Source: Psychromonas aquimarina ATCC BAA-1526 | GTDB taxonomy: Bacteria > Pseudomonadota > Gammaproteobacteria > Enterobacterales > Psychromonadaceae | Length of the DNA stretch: 32,533 bases | Direction: 5' to 3' | NCBI RefSeq assembly: GCF_000428725.1 | Contig: NZ_AUAM01000046.1 | Span: 1 to 32,533 of the forward strand | Shown: positions 1 to 8,207 of the stretch, piece by piece | How the letters are laid out: every line of letters starts with the position of its first letter | Position numbering within the stretch: the stretch's first letter is position 1 | The notes under the pieces: generated by a model | The model's database searches: none | Seen by the model: the letters and a program-made list of their open reading frames with translations, nothing else | Told to the model about the DNA's origin: nothing | Made by a program: the position numbers and the translations under genes

Positions 1-134
1 TATATTGTTATGCAGTAGACAGTGCTGAGCGGGTGAAAAACAACCAGTTAAAACATGATCCGAACAGTCCGTTTCTGCTTGGCGGAATTGCTGATGCTGA
101 CAAGAACCTGCTGCTGAAGCCTATAATTCAGTAG
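1..134 (+). CDS. C-terminal end of an unidentified protein (partial)
   Basis: A reading frame is open from the left edge (first full codon at position 3) to TAG at 132-134, giving 43 residues that end in LLLKPIIQ. The composition is protein-like (for example HDPNSPFLLGG) and there is no internal stop. I do not recognise the family. It converges on greB, with only the MITE-like element between them. It could be a chance frame, but the length and composition at a contig edge favour a real gene end. Confidence 0.45.
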   Translation, partial: YCYAVDSAERVKNNQLKHDPNSPFLLGGIADADKNLLLKPIIQ

Positions 135-144
135 TCTCTGCTCT

Positions 145-410
145 AGGGCCTGTTTATCTTTGCTCTTTGTTCCTGCTGGAGGCTATTTTTGTGCTCAGCA
201 AGGCAGAAGTCATACAGTGTAGTCACTCTACATTAATGACTGATAACGAAGTTGAGTGTAAAAATAGCCCCAGCCCTTCGGGTTGAGGCTGAAAATCCCT
301 CACTCTGCGCTGCTCATCACTCATTTAGAACAACTAAACTTCATTCTTCGCGCCTTGATTGAGAAACTTTCAGGCTCAACAGGGGCAATTTTCAAAGATA
401 AACAGGCCCT
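145..410. mobile_element. MITE-like element with perfect 18-bp terminal inverted repeats
   Basis: AGGGCCTGTTTATCTTTG at 145-162 is exactly inverted at 393-410. Inside lies a second inverted repeat, GGCTATTTTT at 181-190 with AAAAATAGCC at 260-269. A further nested palindrome runs from GTCAT to ATGAC around 208-240. The 266-bp element has no coding frame of note, so it fits a non-autonomous miniature transposon that folds into a long hairpin. No clear target-site duplication is visible. Its right end is 6 bp from the greB stop codon, so it could also act as the greB transcript end. Confidence 0.75.
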
Positions 411-416
411 GGCTGC

Positions 417-917
417 TTAAAAATCGTATTCAATCTTGTTGATATACCAGGTCACCACACCATTGGGGGTTTCTACCTGTGCTTCATCATCCACCTGCTG
501 TTTTAATAATGCCCGTGCCATCGGGCTGTCAATGGAGACATAATCTTTACGCTGCACAAGCTCGCCGCGCTGGTAAATTTCATCGGGGCCGACGATTTTA
601 AATCGTTTTATCTCTCCCTGATCATTTTCAACGGTTACCCAGGCACCGAAGAACACTTTACCAGCCTGCTGCGGGGAAGGAGTGACGACCGTAACCTGTT
701 CAATACGTTTGCCCAAAAATCGGATACGCGAGTCTATTTGACGCAGAATACGCTTGTTCTCCTTGTAGTCTGCATTCTCAGATCTGTCGCCTAAGCTGGC
801 CGCCCAGGTTACTTTCTGGGTAATTTCAGGGCGGTACTCCCGCCACAGATAATCTAATTCTGCCTGCAGTTTTTTAAAACCTTCCGGAGTGATTAAGTTT
901 GTTCGCAATGTATGCAC
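417..917 (-). CDS. greB: Transcription elongation factor GreB
   Basis: GreB binds in the secondary channel of RNA polymerase and stimulates cleavage of backtracked transcripts. The protein carries the family hallmarks: an N-terminal coiled coil beginning TPEGFKKLQAELDYLWREYR, the tip segment AASLGDRSENADYKENK with the acidic residues that act at the polymerase active site, and a C-terminal FKBP-like domain with SPMARALL. Compared with remembered E. coli GreB there is an insertion of about six residues before RKDY (QRGELVQ where E. coli has one G). The longest frame begins with GTG at 917. Family alignment favours the TTG at 906-908, where LRTNLITPEGF matches MKTPLVTREGY. Neither start has a strong ribosome site, so the start is uncertain. 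Confidence 0.95.
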   Translation of the reverse strand: MHTLRTNLITPEGFKKLQAELDYLWREYRPEITQKVTWAASLGDRSENADYKENKRILRQIDSRIRFLGKRIEQVTVVTPSPQQAGKVFFGAWVTVENDQGEIKRFKIVGPDEIYQRGELVQRKDYVSIDSPMARALLKQQVDDEAQVETPNGVVTWYINKIEYDF

Positions 918-1063
918 CGTCAGAAAAATAATATAGATACCTATTTATAATGATCCATTTGTGCTTTGCAAGTTTTGATATGCTGTCTTTACCTTGTATT
1001 AATGAACTAATCAGCGCCTGATGACTCTAAGAAAAATGAGAGCGGTCAATATTTGAATTCGCA

Positions 1064-1525
1064 GTGACTAAGATGGTAATGCGCTTGTTAAAAAAAATAA
1101 GTTTATATAGTTTGTTGATTTTACTGCTTTCTACTGTAAGTGCTTGTGATTCATCTGTTAACGGCAGCAGCGCTAAAAAACATGCAGACAGCGCCTTAAA
1201 GCAGCCGGACAGTCAGGTATTATATCTGCAGAAAATAAAGCTGCCGGAGGGGACTAGTTTAGAAGTGTCTTTAGAAGATACCGCTACTTCGACCTTGATA
1301 AGCAGTAAAACTGTTATCCTGAACGGCCGTCCACCTTATCTGCTGGAGCTTGATTATCCGGAAAACAGTATTAAGCATAACCATATCTACCGGCTGCGCA
1401 GCGTCATTAGCATAGATGGTAAACTGCTGCTGATTTCCAGTCAGAGCATTAATTCATTTCTGCTGAAAATTAAGCAACCGCTGGAAATTAAGATTGACCC
1501 CGTAGACCGCAGCGGTAAGTTTTAG
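1064..1525 (+). CDS. YbaY-family lipoprotein
   Basis: A secreted lipoprotein of about 150 residues. The N-terminus has two lysines, a hydrophobic stretch (SLYSLLILLLSTV) and the lipobox VSAC, so the mature protein would start at that Cys and be membrane-anchored. The body (IKLPEGTSLEVSLEDT, then YRLRSVISIDGKLLLIS) matches the YbaY/YscW-type beta-sandwich pattern, a family that includes type III secretion pilotins and the uncharacterised E. coli YbaY. No secretion system lies nearby, so a YbaY-like envelope role is more likely than a pilotin role. The frame opens with GTG at 1064. ATG at 1073 or 1079 is more probable as the start, because it puts the positive residues directly before the hydrophobic core. 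Its role is unknown. Confidence 0.75.
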   Translation: MTKMVMRLLKKISLYSLLILLLSTVSACDSSVNGSSAKKHADSALKQPDSQVLYLQKIKLPEGTSLEVSLEDTATSTLISSKTVILNGRPPYLLELDYPENSIKHNHIYRLRSVISIDGKLLLISSQSINSFLLKIKQPLEIKIDPVDRSGKF

Positions 1526-1587
1526 TTGTTACTCTCTGCACCGCAGGTGATAGAGTATAGGATACGGATCTGCACAGGCGGAGCGGA

Positions 1588-2700
1588 TTAGATTAACTGC
1601 TGCGGATCGCTAAAGTTTAAACCATGTGCTTTAGCGACTTCTTTAATAGTAACTTTTCCAGCACAAATATTTAAACCATTAAGCAGATGTTTATCCTGTT
1701 TTAAGGCTTGCCTGTAACCTAAATCAGCAAGTTTTAATATATAGGGCAGGGTGACATTATTCAGTGCCTGTGCGGCTGTCAGCGCCACGTCCCCGGGCAT
1801 ATTAGCAACACAATAATGTACGATACCATCCACGATATAGGTCGGATCCTGGTGTGTTGTGGCATGGGATGTGGCAAAGCAGCCGCCTTGATCAATGGCT
1901 ACATCAACCACTGCGCTGCCTTTTTTCATCTGTTTAATTAATTTCCGGCTTACTAGCTTAGGTGCAGCTGCGCCTGGTATTAACACTGCACCGATTACTA
2001 AATCCGCGTTTACAACATACTTTTTGAGGCTTTCTCCAGAGGAATAAACTGTATTGATACGACCGCAAAACTGCTCATCGATGCGGCGCAGTGTATTGAT
2101 ATTTTTATCTAGAATAACCACATCTGCGCCTAATCCCAATGCCATTCTGGCTGCATTGCTGCCGACAATTCCCCCGCCTAGAATAACGACATTTGCCGGG
2201 GCGACACCAGGCACACCAGCCAGTAATAATCCTGAACCGCCGTTGGATTTCTGCAGTGCGTGTGCCCCGGCCTGAATAGACATTCGCCCGGCCACTTCTG
2301 ACATTGGTCTTAATAAAGGCAGCTGTCCGTTATTATCGGTGACAGTTTCATAAGCGATACACACAGCACCACTTTTAATAAGTGCTTGAGTCTGGTTTAG
2401 ATCGGGGGCCAGGTGTAAATAGGTGAATAGGATCTGCTCCGGACGGAGCATAGCGCATTCCTGCTGCTGTGGTTCTTTGACTTTAATTATCATTTCAGCC
2501 TGTTCGAAAACAGTCCGGGCATCTGCACATATTTCAGCACCGGCATCGATATAATCCTGATCTGCAAATCCTATTTCGGCTCCGGCATTTTTCTCAATGA
2601 CAAGTTTATGACCGTGAGCGTTTAATTCAGCGACGCTGGAAGGGACTAAACCAACCCGGTATTCATTATTTTTAATCTCTTTCGGGACACCTATTATCAT
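1588..2700 (-). CDS. ald: Alanine dehydrogenase
   Basis: NAD-dependent alanine dehydrogenase, interconverting L-alanine and pyruvate plus ammonium in the cytoplasm. At 370 residues it has the usual family length. It begins MIIGVPKEIKNNEYRVGL, the conserved substrate-binding start of the Ald/PNT family, and the Rossmann segment GGGIVGSNAARMALGLGA binds NAD. YLHLAPDLNQT and MSIQAGAHALQ are also family landmarks, and the C-terminal segment PYILKLADLGYRQAL is typical. It starts at ATG 2700 and lies 152 bp downstream of the Cys-cluster gene on the same strand. An NSS amino-acid transporter of the methionine/alanine type occurs elsewhere in the window (26009-27611) but is not linked to it. Confidence 0.95.
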   Translation of the reverse strand: MIIGVPKEIKNNEYRVGLVPSSVAELNAHGHKLVIEKNAGAEIGFADQDYIDAGAEICADARTVFEQAEMIIKVKEPQQQECAMLRPEQILFTYLHLAPDLNQTQALIKSGAVCIAYETVTDNNGQLPLLRPMSEVAGRMSIQAGAHALQKSNGGSGLLLAGVPGVAPANVVILGGGIVGSNAARMALGLGADVVILDKNINTLRRIDEQFCGRINTVYSSGESLKKYVVNADLVIGAVLIPGAAAPKLVSRKLIKQMKKGSAVVDVAIDQGGCFATSHATTHQDPTYIVDGIVHYCVANMPGDVALTAAQALNNVTLPYILKLADLGYRQALKQDKHLLNGLNICAGKVTIKEVAKAHGLNFSDPQQLI

Positions 2701-2852
2701 ATTTATATCCTTGATAGTTACTATGAAGGTAGGTGAGGCTTAAATAACAGTCAAAATATCAATAGAGGAAAGCAAGGTTAGTGCACAAATACAGGTGGAG
2801 ATTGTCTTCGGGCTGGTTATTTGGGAAGAATTTACAGCGCCGGCGGCAGTGA

Positions 2853-3101
2853 TCAGGTGAGGTTTTCCAGTTCAATAATATTTGCAAGTGCCTGCTGATC
2901 TGTTGTCGCGCATAGATCCGGGCAGGGTTTAAAATCAGAACATACTTTTGGTCTTTCCGGTTTACCGAACAGCTTACATAGATTCTGCTCATTGAGCTGC
3001 ACACATCTTAATCCCGCCGCTTTGCCGTTTTCCATTCCGGGAATTGCAGATGAGATACTCGGAGCGATGCAGCAGGCACCGCAGCCTAATCGGCAGTCCA
3101 T
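2853..3101 (-). CDS. YkgJ-family cysteine-cluster protein
   Basis: An 82-residue protein with nine cysteines (positions 3, 7, 10, 11, 33, 42, 54, 60 and 64). The pattern starts CRLGCGACC and continues with RCVQLNE, LCKLFG and RPKVCSDFKPC. This is the signature of the small UPF0153/YkgJ family, thought to bind zinc or an Fe-S cluster. The function is not established. The same strand continues into ald after 152 bp, so co-transcription is possible but not shown. Confidence 0.85.
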   Translation of the reverse strand: MDCRLGCGACCIAPSISSAIPGMENGKAAGLRCVQLNEQNLCKLFGKPERPKVCSDFKPCPDLCATTDQQALANIIELENLT

Positions 3102-3590
3102 GAATAATCCTTAAATTAGTAATAATGGTTCATTATACCATTAGATTTAATTAAATGGTCTGAAATTATATAAGCGCTTATTGATGTGGATTTTTATACT
3201 TTACCATGCTGGATAACAATAATAACACTGAATTAAAGGTCAATTAATTAATTTGATTTTCCTTATTGCAAACTGCTTGCCTTGCTGTGTGTAAGTGATA
3301 TAGCATATGTATCATTGGCTTATGCGCGCATTTTGCGTTCAGATGAAATTCAGTTTATTTTCTTCTGTATTTTTTGCTAATGATGTTTCTGCCTGCACAC
3401 TGCTTGATATTCTGATTTAACCAGGTGCAGGTCGAATGCCCATTTTACCGGAAGCACTTACCGGACACCCTGGCAGTTATTGTCTGGGAGTTTTTGTTCA
3501 GCCTAGTCTGGCGAATAACTTTTGTCTGCACAGCAGATGACAGCTCTTACTTCATTAGTAATGATTAAGCATTAGGCTGAGCAGACAAAA
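3102..3590. other. 489-bp gene-free stretch with a 15-nt imperfect inverted repeat
   Basis: I see no convincing reading frame on either strand. The left part is AT-rich and must hold the promoter of the Cys-cluster gene. Near the right end, TTTTGTCTGC (3520-3529) is inverted at 3581-3590. Extending inward with one mismatch gives a 15-bp stem with CAGC. It sits directly after the stop codon of the TPR-like gene, so it may form part of that gene's 3' end, although the loop of about 40 nt is long for a terminator. Confidence 0.4.
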
Positions 3591-4115
3591 TTAATGAATA
3601 ACAAGGTGCTGTATTTCGCTTCTCTGTGTCGGATTTTTATGCTGCAGATCCTTAGGCAGATTTTTATTATTATGTTTCTGCATAAAATCCACATGCTCGG
3701 CAATTAACGCATCGGATTGTTTTTTCCAGTTTTCTTCTTTATGAACTTGAAAATATTCAAGCAGAGAAACTAGTGTCCCGTCTAAGACTTTCAAAGAGTA
3801 TGTGCGGGTAAGATTTGAAAGCTGTTCGCAGTCAGCGAATTTCTGGATTTGCACATGTGCTAAGTTTAGATAATAAAAAGTTTTCTGTCTGTTTTCCTGG
3901 TGCTGATAAGATCTGGCCAGATTGTAGCAGGCCCGCATGTACAAATGCGCACTGTGCTCGTAAGTTGCGCTAAGCTGCAGATCATCAATCAATTTTTGCG
4001 CTTCCTGTAAAGCAAGCTTATAAAGCAGTTGCGCTTTATTATACTGCCCGTTACGAAAATTTTTCTGCGCTTCTTCGGTTAGCGACTGCCAGTGCAGTAG
4101 TGAAAACGGCTGCAT
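3591..4115 (-). CDS. TPR-like protein of unknown function
   Basis: A 174-residue cytoplasmic protein without signal peptide or membrane segment. It is helical throughout and shows tetratricopeptide-like spacing: GQYNKAQLLYKLALQEAQKL in the first third, then ACYNLARSYQHQENRQKTFYYLNLAHVQI. The C-terminal 50 residues are hydrophilic and look disordered. It resembles small TPR-like proteins of unknown function found in Vibrionales and relatives (possibly DUF2753), but I cannot confirm the family. It starts at ATG 4115 with a plausible ribosome site (AAAGGAGC) just upstream. Confidence 0.7.
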   Translation of the reverse strand: MQPFSLLHWQSLTEEAQKNFRNGQYNKAQLLYKLALQEAQKLIDDLQLSATYEHSAHLYMRACYNLARSYQHQENRQKTFYYLNLAHVQIQKFADCEQLSNLTRTYSLKVLDGTLVSLLEYFQVHKEENWKKQSDALIAEHVDFMQKHNNKNLPKDLQHKNPTQRSEIQHLVIH

Positions 4116-4332
4116 AATCAGCTCCTTTCAGCATTAATCTAAGTCTGCCCATTACACCTTAAATATTAGGTCAGGTTCAGCTGCTGTGGAAATAACAATC
4201 TGAATATATTTAATTTCTTTGAACTTGTGAGCTAAAAGAGAGTGAACATATGAAACAGCCACTGTCCAGCTTATATACTTATGGTTTATCTCAGTAGATA
4301 ATCACTGCTCTTGTCCTAAAAAAGAGAAACAG

Positions 4333-4995
4333 ATGAAAATCACTCAAGATGAGCGTGATGCGGTTTATAAAACTATTTTTTCCCGCCGCGATGTACGCGG
4401 GCAGTTTCTAGCAGATCCTGTCCCGGATGAGGTTCTGAAACGCATTTTAACTGCCGCCCACCATGCGCCAAGCGTTGGTTTTATGCAGCCTTGGGACTTT
4501 ATTATTGTTCAGAATCAAGAGATTAAAGATAAAATAAAGGCCGGGTTTGAAGCCGCTCATAATGAATCGGCAGATATGTTTGCGGATCAAAAAGCGCAGC
4601 AGTATAAGAAATTAAAATTAGAAGGCATATTAGAGTCACCGCTTGGTATCTGTGTTACCTGTGACCGCAGCCGTAACGGTCCTGTGGTTATCGGGCGGAC
4701 AATTAATGCGCAGATGGATCTGTACAGTGCGGTATGTGCCGTCGAAAATCTGTGGTTAGCCGCCCGCGCTGAAAATTTAGGAGTGGGCTGGGTAAGCATT
4801 ATTCATGATGATGTATTAAGAGAAGCTTTAAATATTCCCCTGGATATCGATATTATCGCTTATTTGTGTGTTGGTTATGTTTCTCATTTTAAAGATAAAC
4901 CTGAGCTGGAAAGCGCCGGCTGGCTGCCGAGGCGCGATATTGAAGAAGCGGTTCATTATGACAGCTGGCAGCTGGATAATACTAAAAATAATTAA
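4333..4995 (+). CDS. bluB: 5,6-dimethylbenzimidazole synthase BluB
   Basis: BluB is a nitroreductase-fold flavoenzyme that breaks down reduced FMN with O2 to give 5,6-dimethylbenzimidazole, the lower ligand of vitamin B12. Landmarks in the 220-residue protein are the FMN-binding start SRRDVRGQFLADPVP, the segment HHAPSVGFMQPWDFI, and GVGWVSI in the second half. These separate BluB from ordinary nitroreductases. ATG at 4333 follows a GAGAAAC ribosome-site-like sequence. No other cobalamin gene lies in the window and no convincing cobalamin riboswitch precedes it. A Rho-independent terminator follows at about 5079. Confidence 0.93.
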   Translation: MKITQDERDAVYKTIFSRRDVRGQFLADPVPDEVLKRILTAAHHAPSVGFMQPWDFIIVQNQEIKDKIKAGFEAAHNESADMFADQKAQQYKKLKLEGILESPLGICVTCDRSRNGPVVIGRTINAQMDLYSAVCAVENLWLAARAENLGVGWVSIIHDDVLREALNIPLDIDIIAYLCVGYVSHFKDKPELESAGWLPRRDIEEAVHYDSWQLDNTKNN

Positions 4996-5078
4996 GCGAG
5001 GCTGTTAAAGCAGGCTGAGCAGTACAAAACAATCAGTGGATCAGGCCGCCAGGAAAGTAAAAGGCCTCTTCTTCCTAG

Positions 5079-5104
5079 AAGGGCTCCCCGGTGCCGCCCT
5101 TTTA
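5079..5104 (+). terminator. Rho-independent terminator after bluB
   Basis: The stem AAGGGC/GCCCTT encloses an 11-nt GC-rich loop and is followed by a short T run (TTTT). It lies 84 bp past the bluB stop and 25 bp before ptrB, separating the two transcripts. Confidence 0.6.
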
Positions 5105-5128
5105 TTACCTTAAATAACTGAGCAGATC

Positions 5129-7183
5129 ATGAATTCAAAAACGAAACTTAAAGCCCCCGTCGCCCGCAAACAAAACTATATTCATGAAACTCACGGGCAT
5201 CAGCGCAGTGATGACTACTTCTGGCTGCGTGACGATAACCGTGAGTCGCCTGAAATTTTAGAATACCTTAATCAGGAAAATGCTTTCACAGATCAAGAGA
5301 TGGCGCCGCTGCTAGGGCTGCAGAGTGAGCTGTATGATGAGATGGTTGCCCGGCAGGAACCGGAGCTTGAATCTGTACCTTATTTTAAAAAAGGTTACTG
5401 GTATATATCACGTTATGATCAGGGCAAAGATTTTACCGTTTACAGCCGCCGTAAAGGTTCAATGGACGCGCCTGAAGAGGTTGTTTTAGACTGCAATCAG
5501 CGTGCTTTGGGGCATAGTTATTATCAGTTAGGTGATTTAGCCCTGTCGAGTAACTCCTTGCTGATGGCTTATTCGGAAGATCTGGTCAGCCGCCGTCAGT
5601 ATACCCTGCGTTTTAAAAACTTAAGCACAGGTGAAGATTTTGCAGATGTGATTGAAGATATCTCAGCAGTGGTTTGGGCAAACGATAATCAGACGGTTTT
5701 TTATGTAAAAAAACATCCTGAAACCCTGCTGCCCTATCAGGTATATCGGCATAAATTAGGTGATGATATAAAAAATGATCAGCTGGTTTATGAAGAGTGC
5801 GATGATACTTTCTATGTCAATATTTATAAAACACGTTCTGAGCAGTATTTAGTGATCTGCATTGACAGCACGACTACTTCTGAGTGTTTAGTGCTGGATG
5901 CGGACAATCCCATGGGGCAGTTTATCTCCTTTGCACCGCGTACTCGCGATCACGAATACAGCATTGATCATTTTCAGGATAAATTTTATATCCGTACCAA
6001 TAGCAGTGGTAAAAACTTTGCTTTAAAAACATCTGATTGTTTAACTAATAATAATGCTGATTCCTGGAATACCATTATCGAAGCCCGTGATGATATTCTC
6101 CTGGAAGGTTACGAGCTGATGGCTGACTGGCTGATTGTGGAAGAGCGCCAGGCGGGACTGCCGCTGCTGCGCCGGATTAACCATCTTAACGGCAAGTCAA
6201 AAACCTTGAGTTTTAATGATCCTGTTTATACCGTATTCAGTCATTACAACCCGGATCCGGACAGCGCTAAATTCCGCTATCAATATACTTCCTTTACCAC
6301 ACCGGCAACGGTTTATGAGTTAGATCTTAATACCGGTGATACTAAGCTGTTGAAACAAAGCAGGGTGATGGGGGAATTCAGCAGTGAAAATTACCAAAGC
6401 GAACGAGTCTGGGTGGGGGCACGTGACGGGATTAAGGTGCCGGTTTCACTGGTTTATCGTAAAGAGCTGTTTAATCATAACAATCCGATTCTGATTTATG
6501 CTTATGGCTCCTATGGTCATAGCCTGGATATTGGTTTCAGTTCGTCGAATTTGAGCCTCTTAGATCGGGGCTTTGTTTATGCGGTGGCACATATTCGCGG
6601 TGGTGAAGAGTTAGGGCGAAGCTGGTATGAACAGGGCAGGCTTCTGAAAAAGCAGAATACCTTTAATGATTTTGTGGATGTCAGTAAATCTCTGGTGGAG
6701 TCAGGTTACGGCGCAAAAGAGCAGGTCTTTGCTATGGGCGGCAGTGCCGGCGGGCTGTTGATGGGCGCTGTTATTAATCAGGCGCCGCAATTGTATAAGG
6801 GCATTGTAGCTGCGGTGCCTTTTGTGGATGTTCTGTCTACTATGTTAGATGAATCTATCCCGCTGACTACCGGTGAATATGATGAGTGGGGCAACCCGAA
6901 TAAGAAAACCTATTACGATTATATGCTTTCCTACAGCCCCTATGATCAGGTTGTCTGTCAGGATTATCCGAATATGTTAGTCACCACAGGTTTACATGAT
7001 TCACAGGTTCAGTACTGGGAACCTGCAAAATGGGTAGCGAAGCTGCGTGAGCTGAAAACGGATAATAATCAGCTGCTTTTATATACGGATATGGAAGCCG
7101 GGCATGGCGGTAAATCCGGGCGTTTTAAGCACTTTGAAGATATCGCCAGAGAGTTTGCTTTTTTAATTAATTTAGCCGAATAA
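5129..7183 (+). CDS. ptrB: Oligopeptidase B (S9A serine peptidase)
   Basis: Oligopeptidase B cleaves short peptides after basic residues in the cytoplasm. The 684-residue length is normal. The N-terminal half is a seven-bladed propeller (it begins with HGHQRSDDYFWLRDD, a family landmark) that screens substrate size. The C-terminal alpha/beta hydrolase domain carries the triad: Ser539 in GGSAGG, Asp624 in GLHDSQVQYWEPAKW and His659 in AGHGG. ILIYAYGSYGHS and HIRGGEELGRSWYEQG are typical oxyanion and substrate-site segments, and the latter holds the acidic residues that give the preference for Arg/Lys. The start at ATG 5129 is supported by alignment. Confidence 0.95.
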   Translation: MNSKTKLKAPVARKQNYIHETHGHQRSDDYFWLRDDNRESPEILEYLNQENAFTDQEMAPLLGLQSELYDEMVARQEPELESVPYFKKGYWYISRYDQGKDFTVYSRRKGSMDAPEEVVLDCNQRALGHSYYQLGDLALSSNSLLMAYSEDLVSRRQYTLRFKNLSTGEDFADVIEDISAVVWANDNQTVFYVKKHPETLLPYQVYRHKLGDDIKNDQLVYEECDDTFYVNIYKTRSEQYLVICIDSTTTSECLVLDADNPMGQFISFAPRTRDHEYSIDHFQDKFYIRTNSSGKNFALKTSDCLTNNNADSWNTIIEARDDILLEGYELMADWLIVEERQAGLPLLRRINHLNGKSKTLSFNDPVYTVFSHYNPDPDSAKFRYQYTSFTTPATVYELDLNTGDTKLLKQSRVMGEFSSENYQSERVWVGARDGIKVPVSLVYRKELFNHNNPILIYAYGSYGHSLDIGFSSSNLSLLDRGFVYAVAHIRGGEELGRSWYEQGRLLKKQNTFNDFVDVSKSLVESGYGAKEQVFAMGGSAGGLLMGAVINQAPQLYKGIVAAVPFVDVLSTMLDESIPLTTGEYDEWGNPNKKTYYDYMLSYSPYDQVVCQDYPNMLVTTGLHDSQVQYWEPAKWVAKLRELKTDNNQLLLYTDMEAGHGGKSGRFKHFEDIAREFAFLINLAE

Positions 7184-7205
7184 GCAGTGAACCGTTCAGC
7201 CGGTC

Positions 7206-7487
7206 TTACCAAAGAAGTATTGCTATAATTTTAGCATTTTCGGCTTTGCGGGTTAGTTTACCTGCTTCTACACACATCTCTGAGTCCAGATCTATGCCGC
7301 GGTCAGTAATGACGCGGCCTAACTCGTCGCGTGACATCTTGTGCTGCATTTTCACATCTGCTTCTGAGTGTAAGCCGTGGTATGAACCGCACAGTTCAGT
7401 ACTGCTTGCCTGTTCCACGGGAGTGCTTGAGCAGCCTCCTAATATGATGCTCGTTAGTGCAATTACTACTGCTGTTAATTTTTTCAT
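7206..7487 (-). CDS. Small lipoprotein of unknown function
   Basis: A 93-residue protein with a clear lipoprotein signal: MKKLTAVVIALTSIILGGC, lipobox LGGC, mature start at Cys19. The mature part is short and polar with two further cysteines (ELCGSYHG and SEMCVEAG) that could form a disulphide. I do not recognise the family. It lies 45 bp downstream of the beta-barrel gene on the same strand, so the two are probably co-transcribed from the promoter at about 8125 and may work together in the outer membrane. Confidence 0.7.
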   Translation of the reverse strand: MKKLTAVVIALTSIILGGCSSTPVEQASSTELCGSYHGLHSEADVKMQHKMSRDELGRVITDRGIDLDSEMCVEAGKLTRKAENAKIIAILLW

Positions 7488-7532
7488 TAGATATCCTCTG
7501 CTGGTTTAAAATAAGCGGCTGAAATGCGCTGA

Positions 7533-8066
7533 CTAGAATTTGTAGCCTGCGCTAAGTGACAGAGTGACTGCTTCCTCCTGCCAGTTGTTCCAGGTCGGAT
7601 CGTCTACGATTTGAATAGCAATGGAAGGGTCTATATAAATGCCGTTGTCAAAGATGAAGCGTAATCCAGCTCTGCCATAAAATGATGAGTTAGAGGTAGA
7701 GTCTGTTTTAGAGTATGCAATACCAATTGAGTCATAAAGTTTCATATCAAAACCAGAGAAGCTCCATGTATAACCAAACTCTGCAGCTGCTGTGGAGGTG
7801 TTAATATACTCATGGTCGTATTTACCAGCTCTACCGCCGTCTACAAATGACTGAGAAACGGTGATGCCGGCTATGCGGTTAAATTCATATCCGCCTTCAA
7901 AGCGGACACCGCGGCCTGTTCCCTGTAGGTCTGCACTGTATACGGCATCATAACCGCCTCCGATACGCCAGCCGCTGTAATCCTCAGCTTTAAGGCTTGA
8001 GCTGATAATCATCAGAGCAGTTAAGATTAAGGCAGAAATTAAGTGTGATCTGTTAACAAAACTCAT
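7533..8066 (-). CDS. Small outer-membrane beta-barrel protein
   Basis: A 177-residue protein with an N-terminal signal peptide (hydrophobic core ISALILTALMIISS, likely cut after SLKA). Alternating hydrophobic and polar strands follow, such as GVRFEGGYEFNRIAGITVSQ, FYGRAGLRFIF and LSLSAGYKF. The C-terminal Phe is the usual signal for beta-barrel assembly. The pattern fits an eight-stranded OmpA/OmpW/OmpX-like barrel, and the exact family is not certain. The gene is divergent from the lysR gene. Its upstream region carries a 75-bp element shared with the alkylsulfatase-like gene at 9178-11142, which suggests common control. Confidence 0.8.
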   Translation of the reverse strand: MSFVNRSHLISALILTALMIISSSLKAEDYSGWRIGGGYDAVYSADLQGTGRGVRFEGGYEFNRIAGITVSQSFVDGGRAGKYDHEYINTSTAAAEFGYTWSFSGFDMKLYDSIGIAYSKTDSTSNSSFYGRAGLRFIFDNGIYIDPSIAIQIVDDPTWNNWQEEAVTLSLSAGYKF

Positions 8067-8124
8067 TACTTTCTCCGGAAGTTAAATATAAGCATATTTT
8101 TAAAGTGTATTTATTCGATATAGG

Positions 8125-8199
8125 GCCAGTATAAAGACTCAAAACCATTTTAAAATGAAGCAAAGGCGTGCTGTAATATTGATTTGGTGAATATATTGG
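8125..8199 (-). promoter_or_regulatory. Promoter/operator of the beta-barrel gene, shared element copy 1
   Basis: Read on the minus strand, this holds a TATACT -10 box (complement 8128-8133) about 60 bp before the start codon. It also holds the conserved blocks CAATATT and ACGCCTT. About 59 of 75 positions match copy 2 at 11196-11270 without gaps. It overlaps the start of the divergent lysR gene, which ends its own leader here, as expected for a LysR operator. The role of LysR is inferred. Confidence 0.65.
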
Positions 8200-8207
8200 A
8201 GCTGGTG

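Noticed and set aside
1530-1557. Hairpin TACTCT/AGAGTA after the YbaY-type gene as a terminator
   Set aside because: The stem is short and bulged and no T run follows.
2759-3004. 81-codon minus-strand frame overlapping the Cys-cluster gene
   Set aside because: It is in another frame of the YkgJ-type gene; the overlapping frame has the recognisable cysteine pattern and this one has none.
3102-3590. Possible small RNA gene or hidden small protein in the 489-bp gap
   Set aside because: No promoter-plus-terminator pair or protein-like frame could be supported by eye.
4240-4300. Possible cobalamin riboswitch before bluB (GCCACTG motif)
   Set aside because: Only one short motif matches; there is no B12 box and no supporting paired stems around it.
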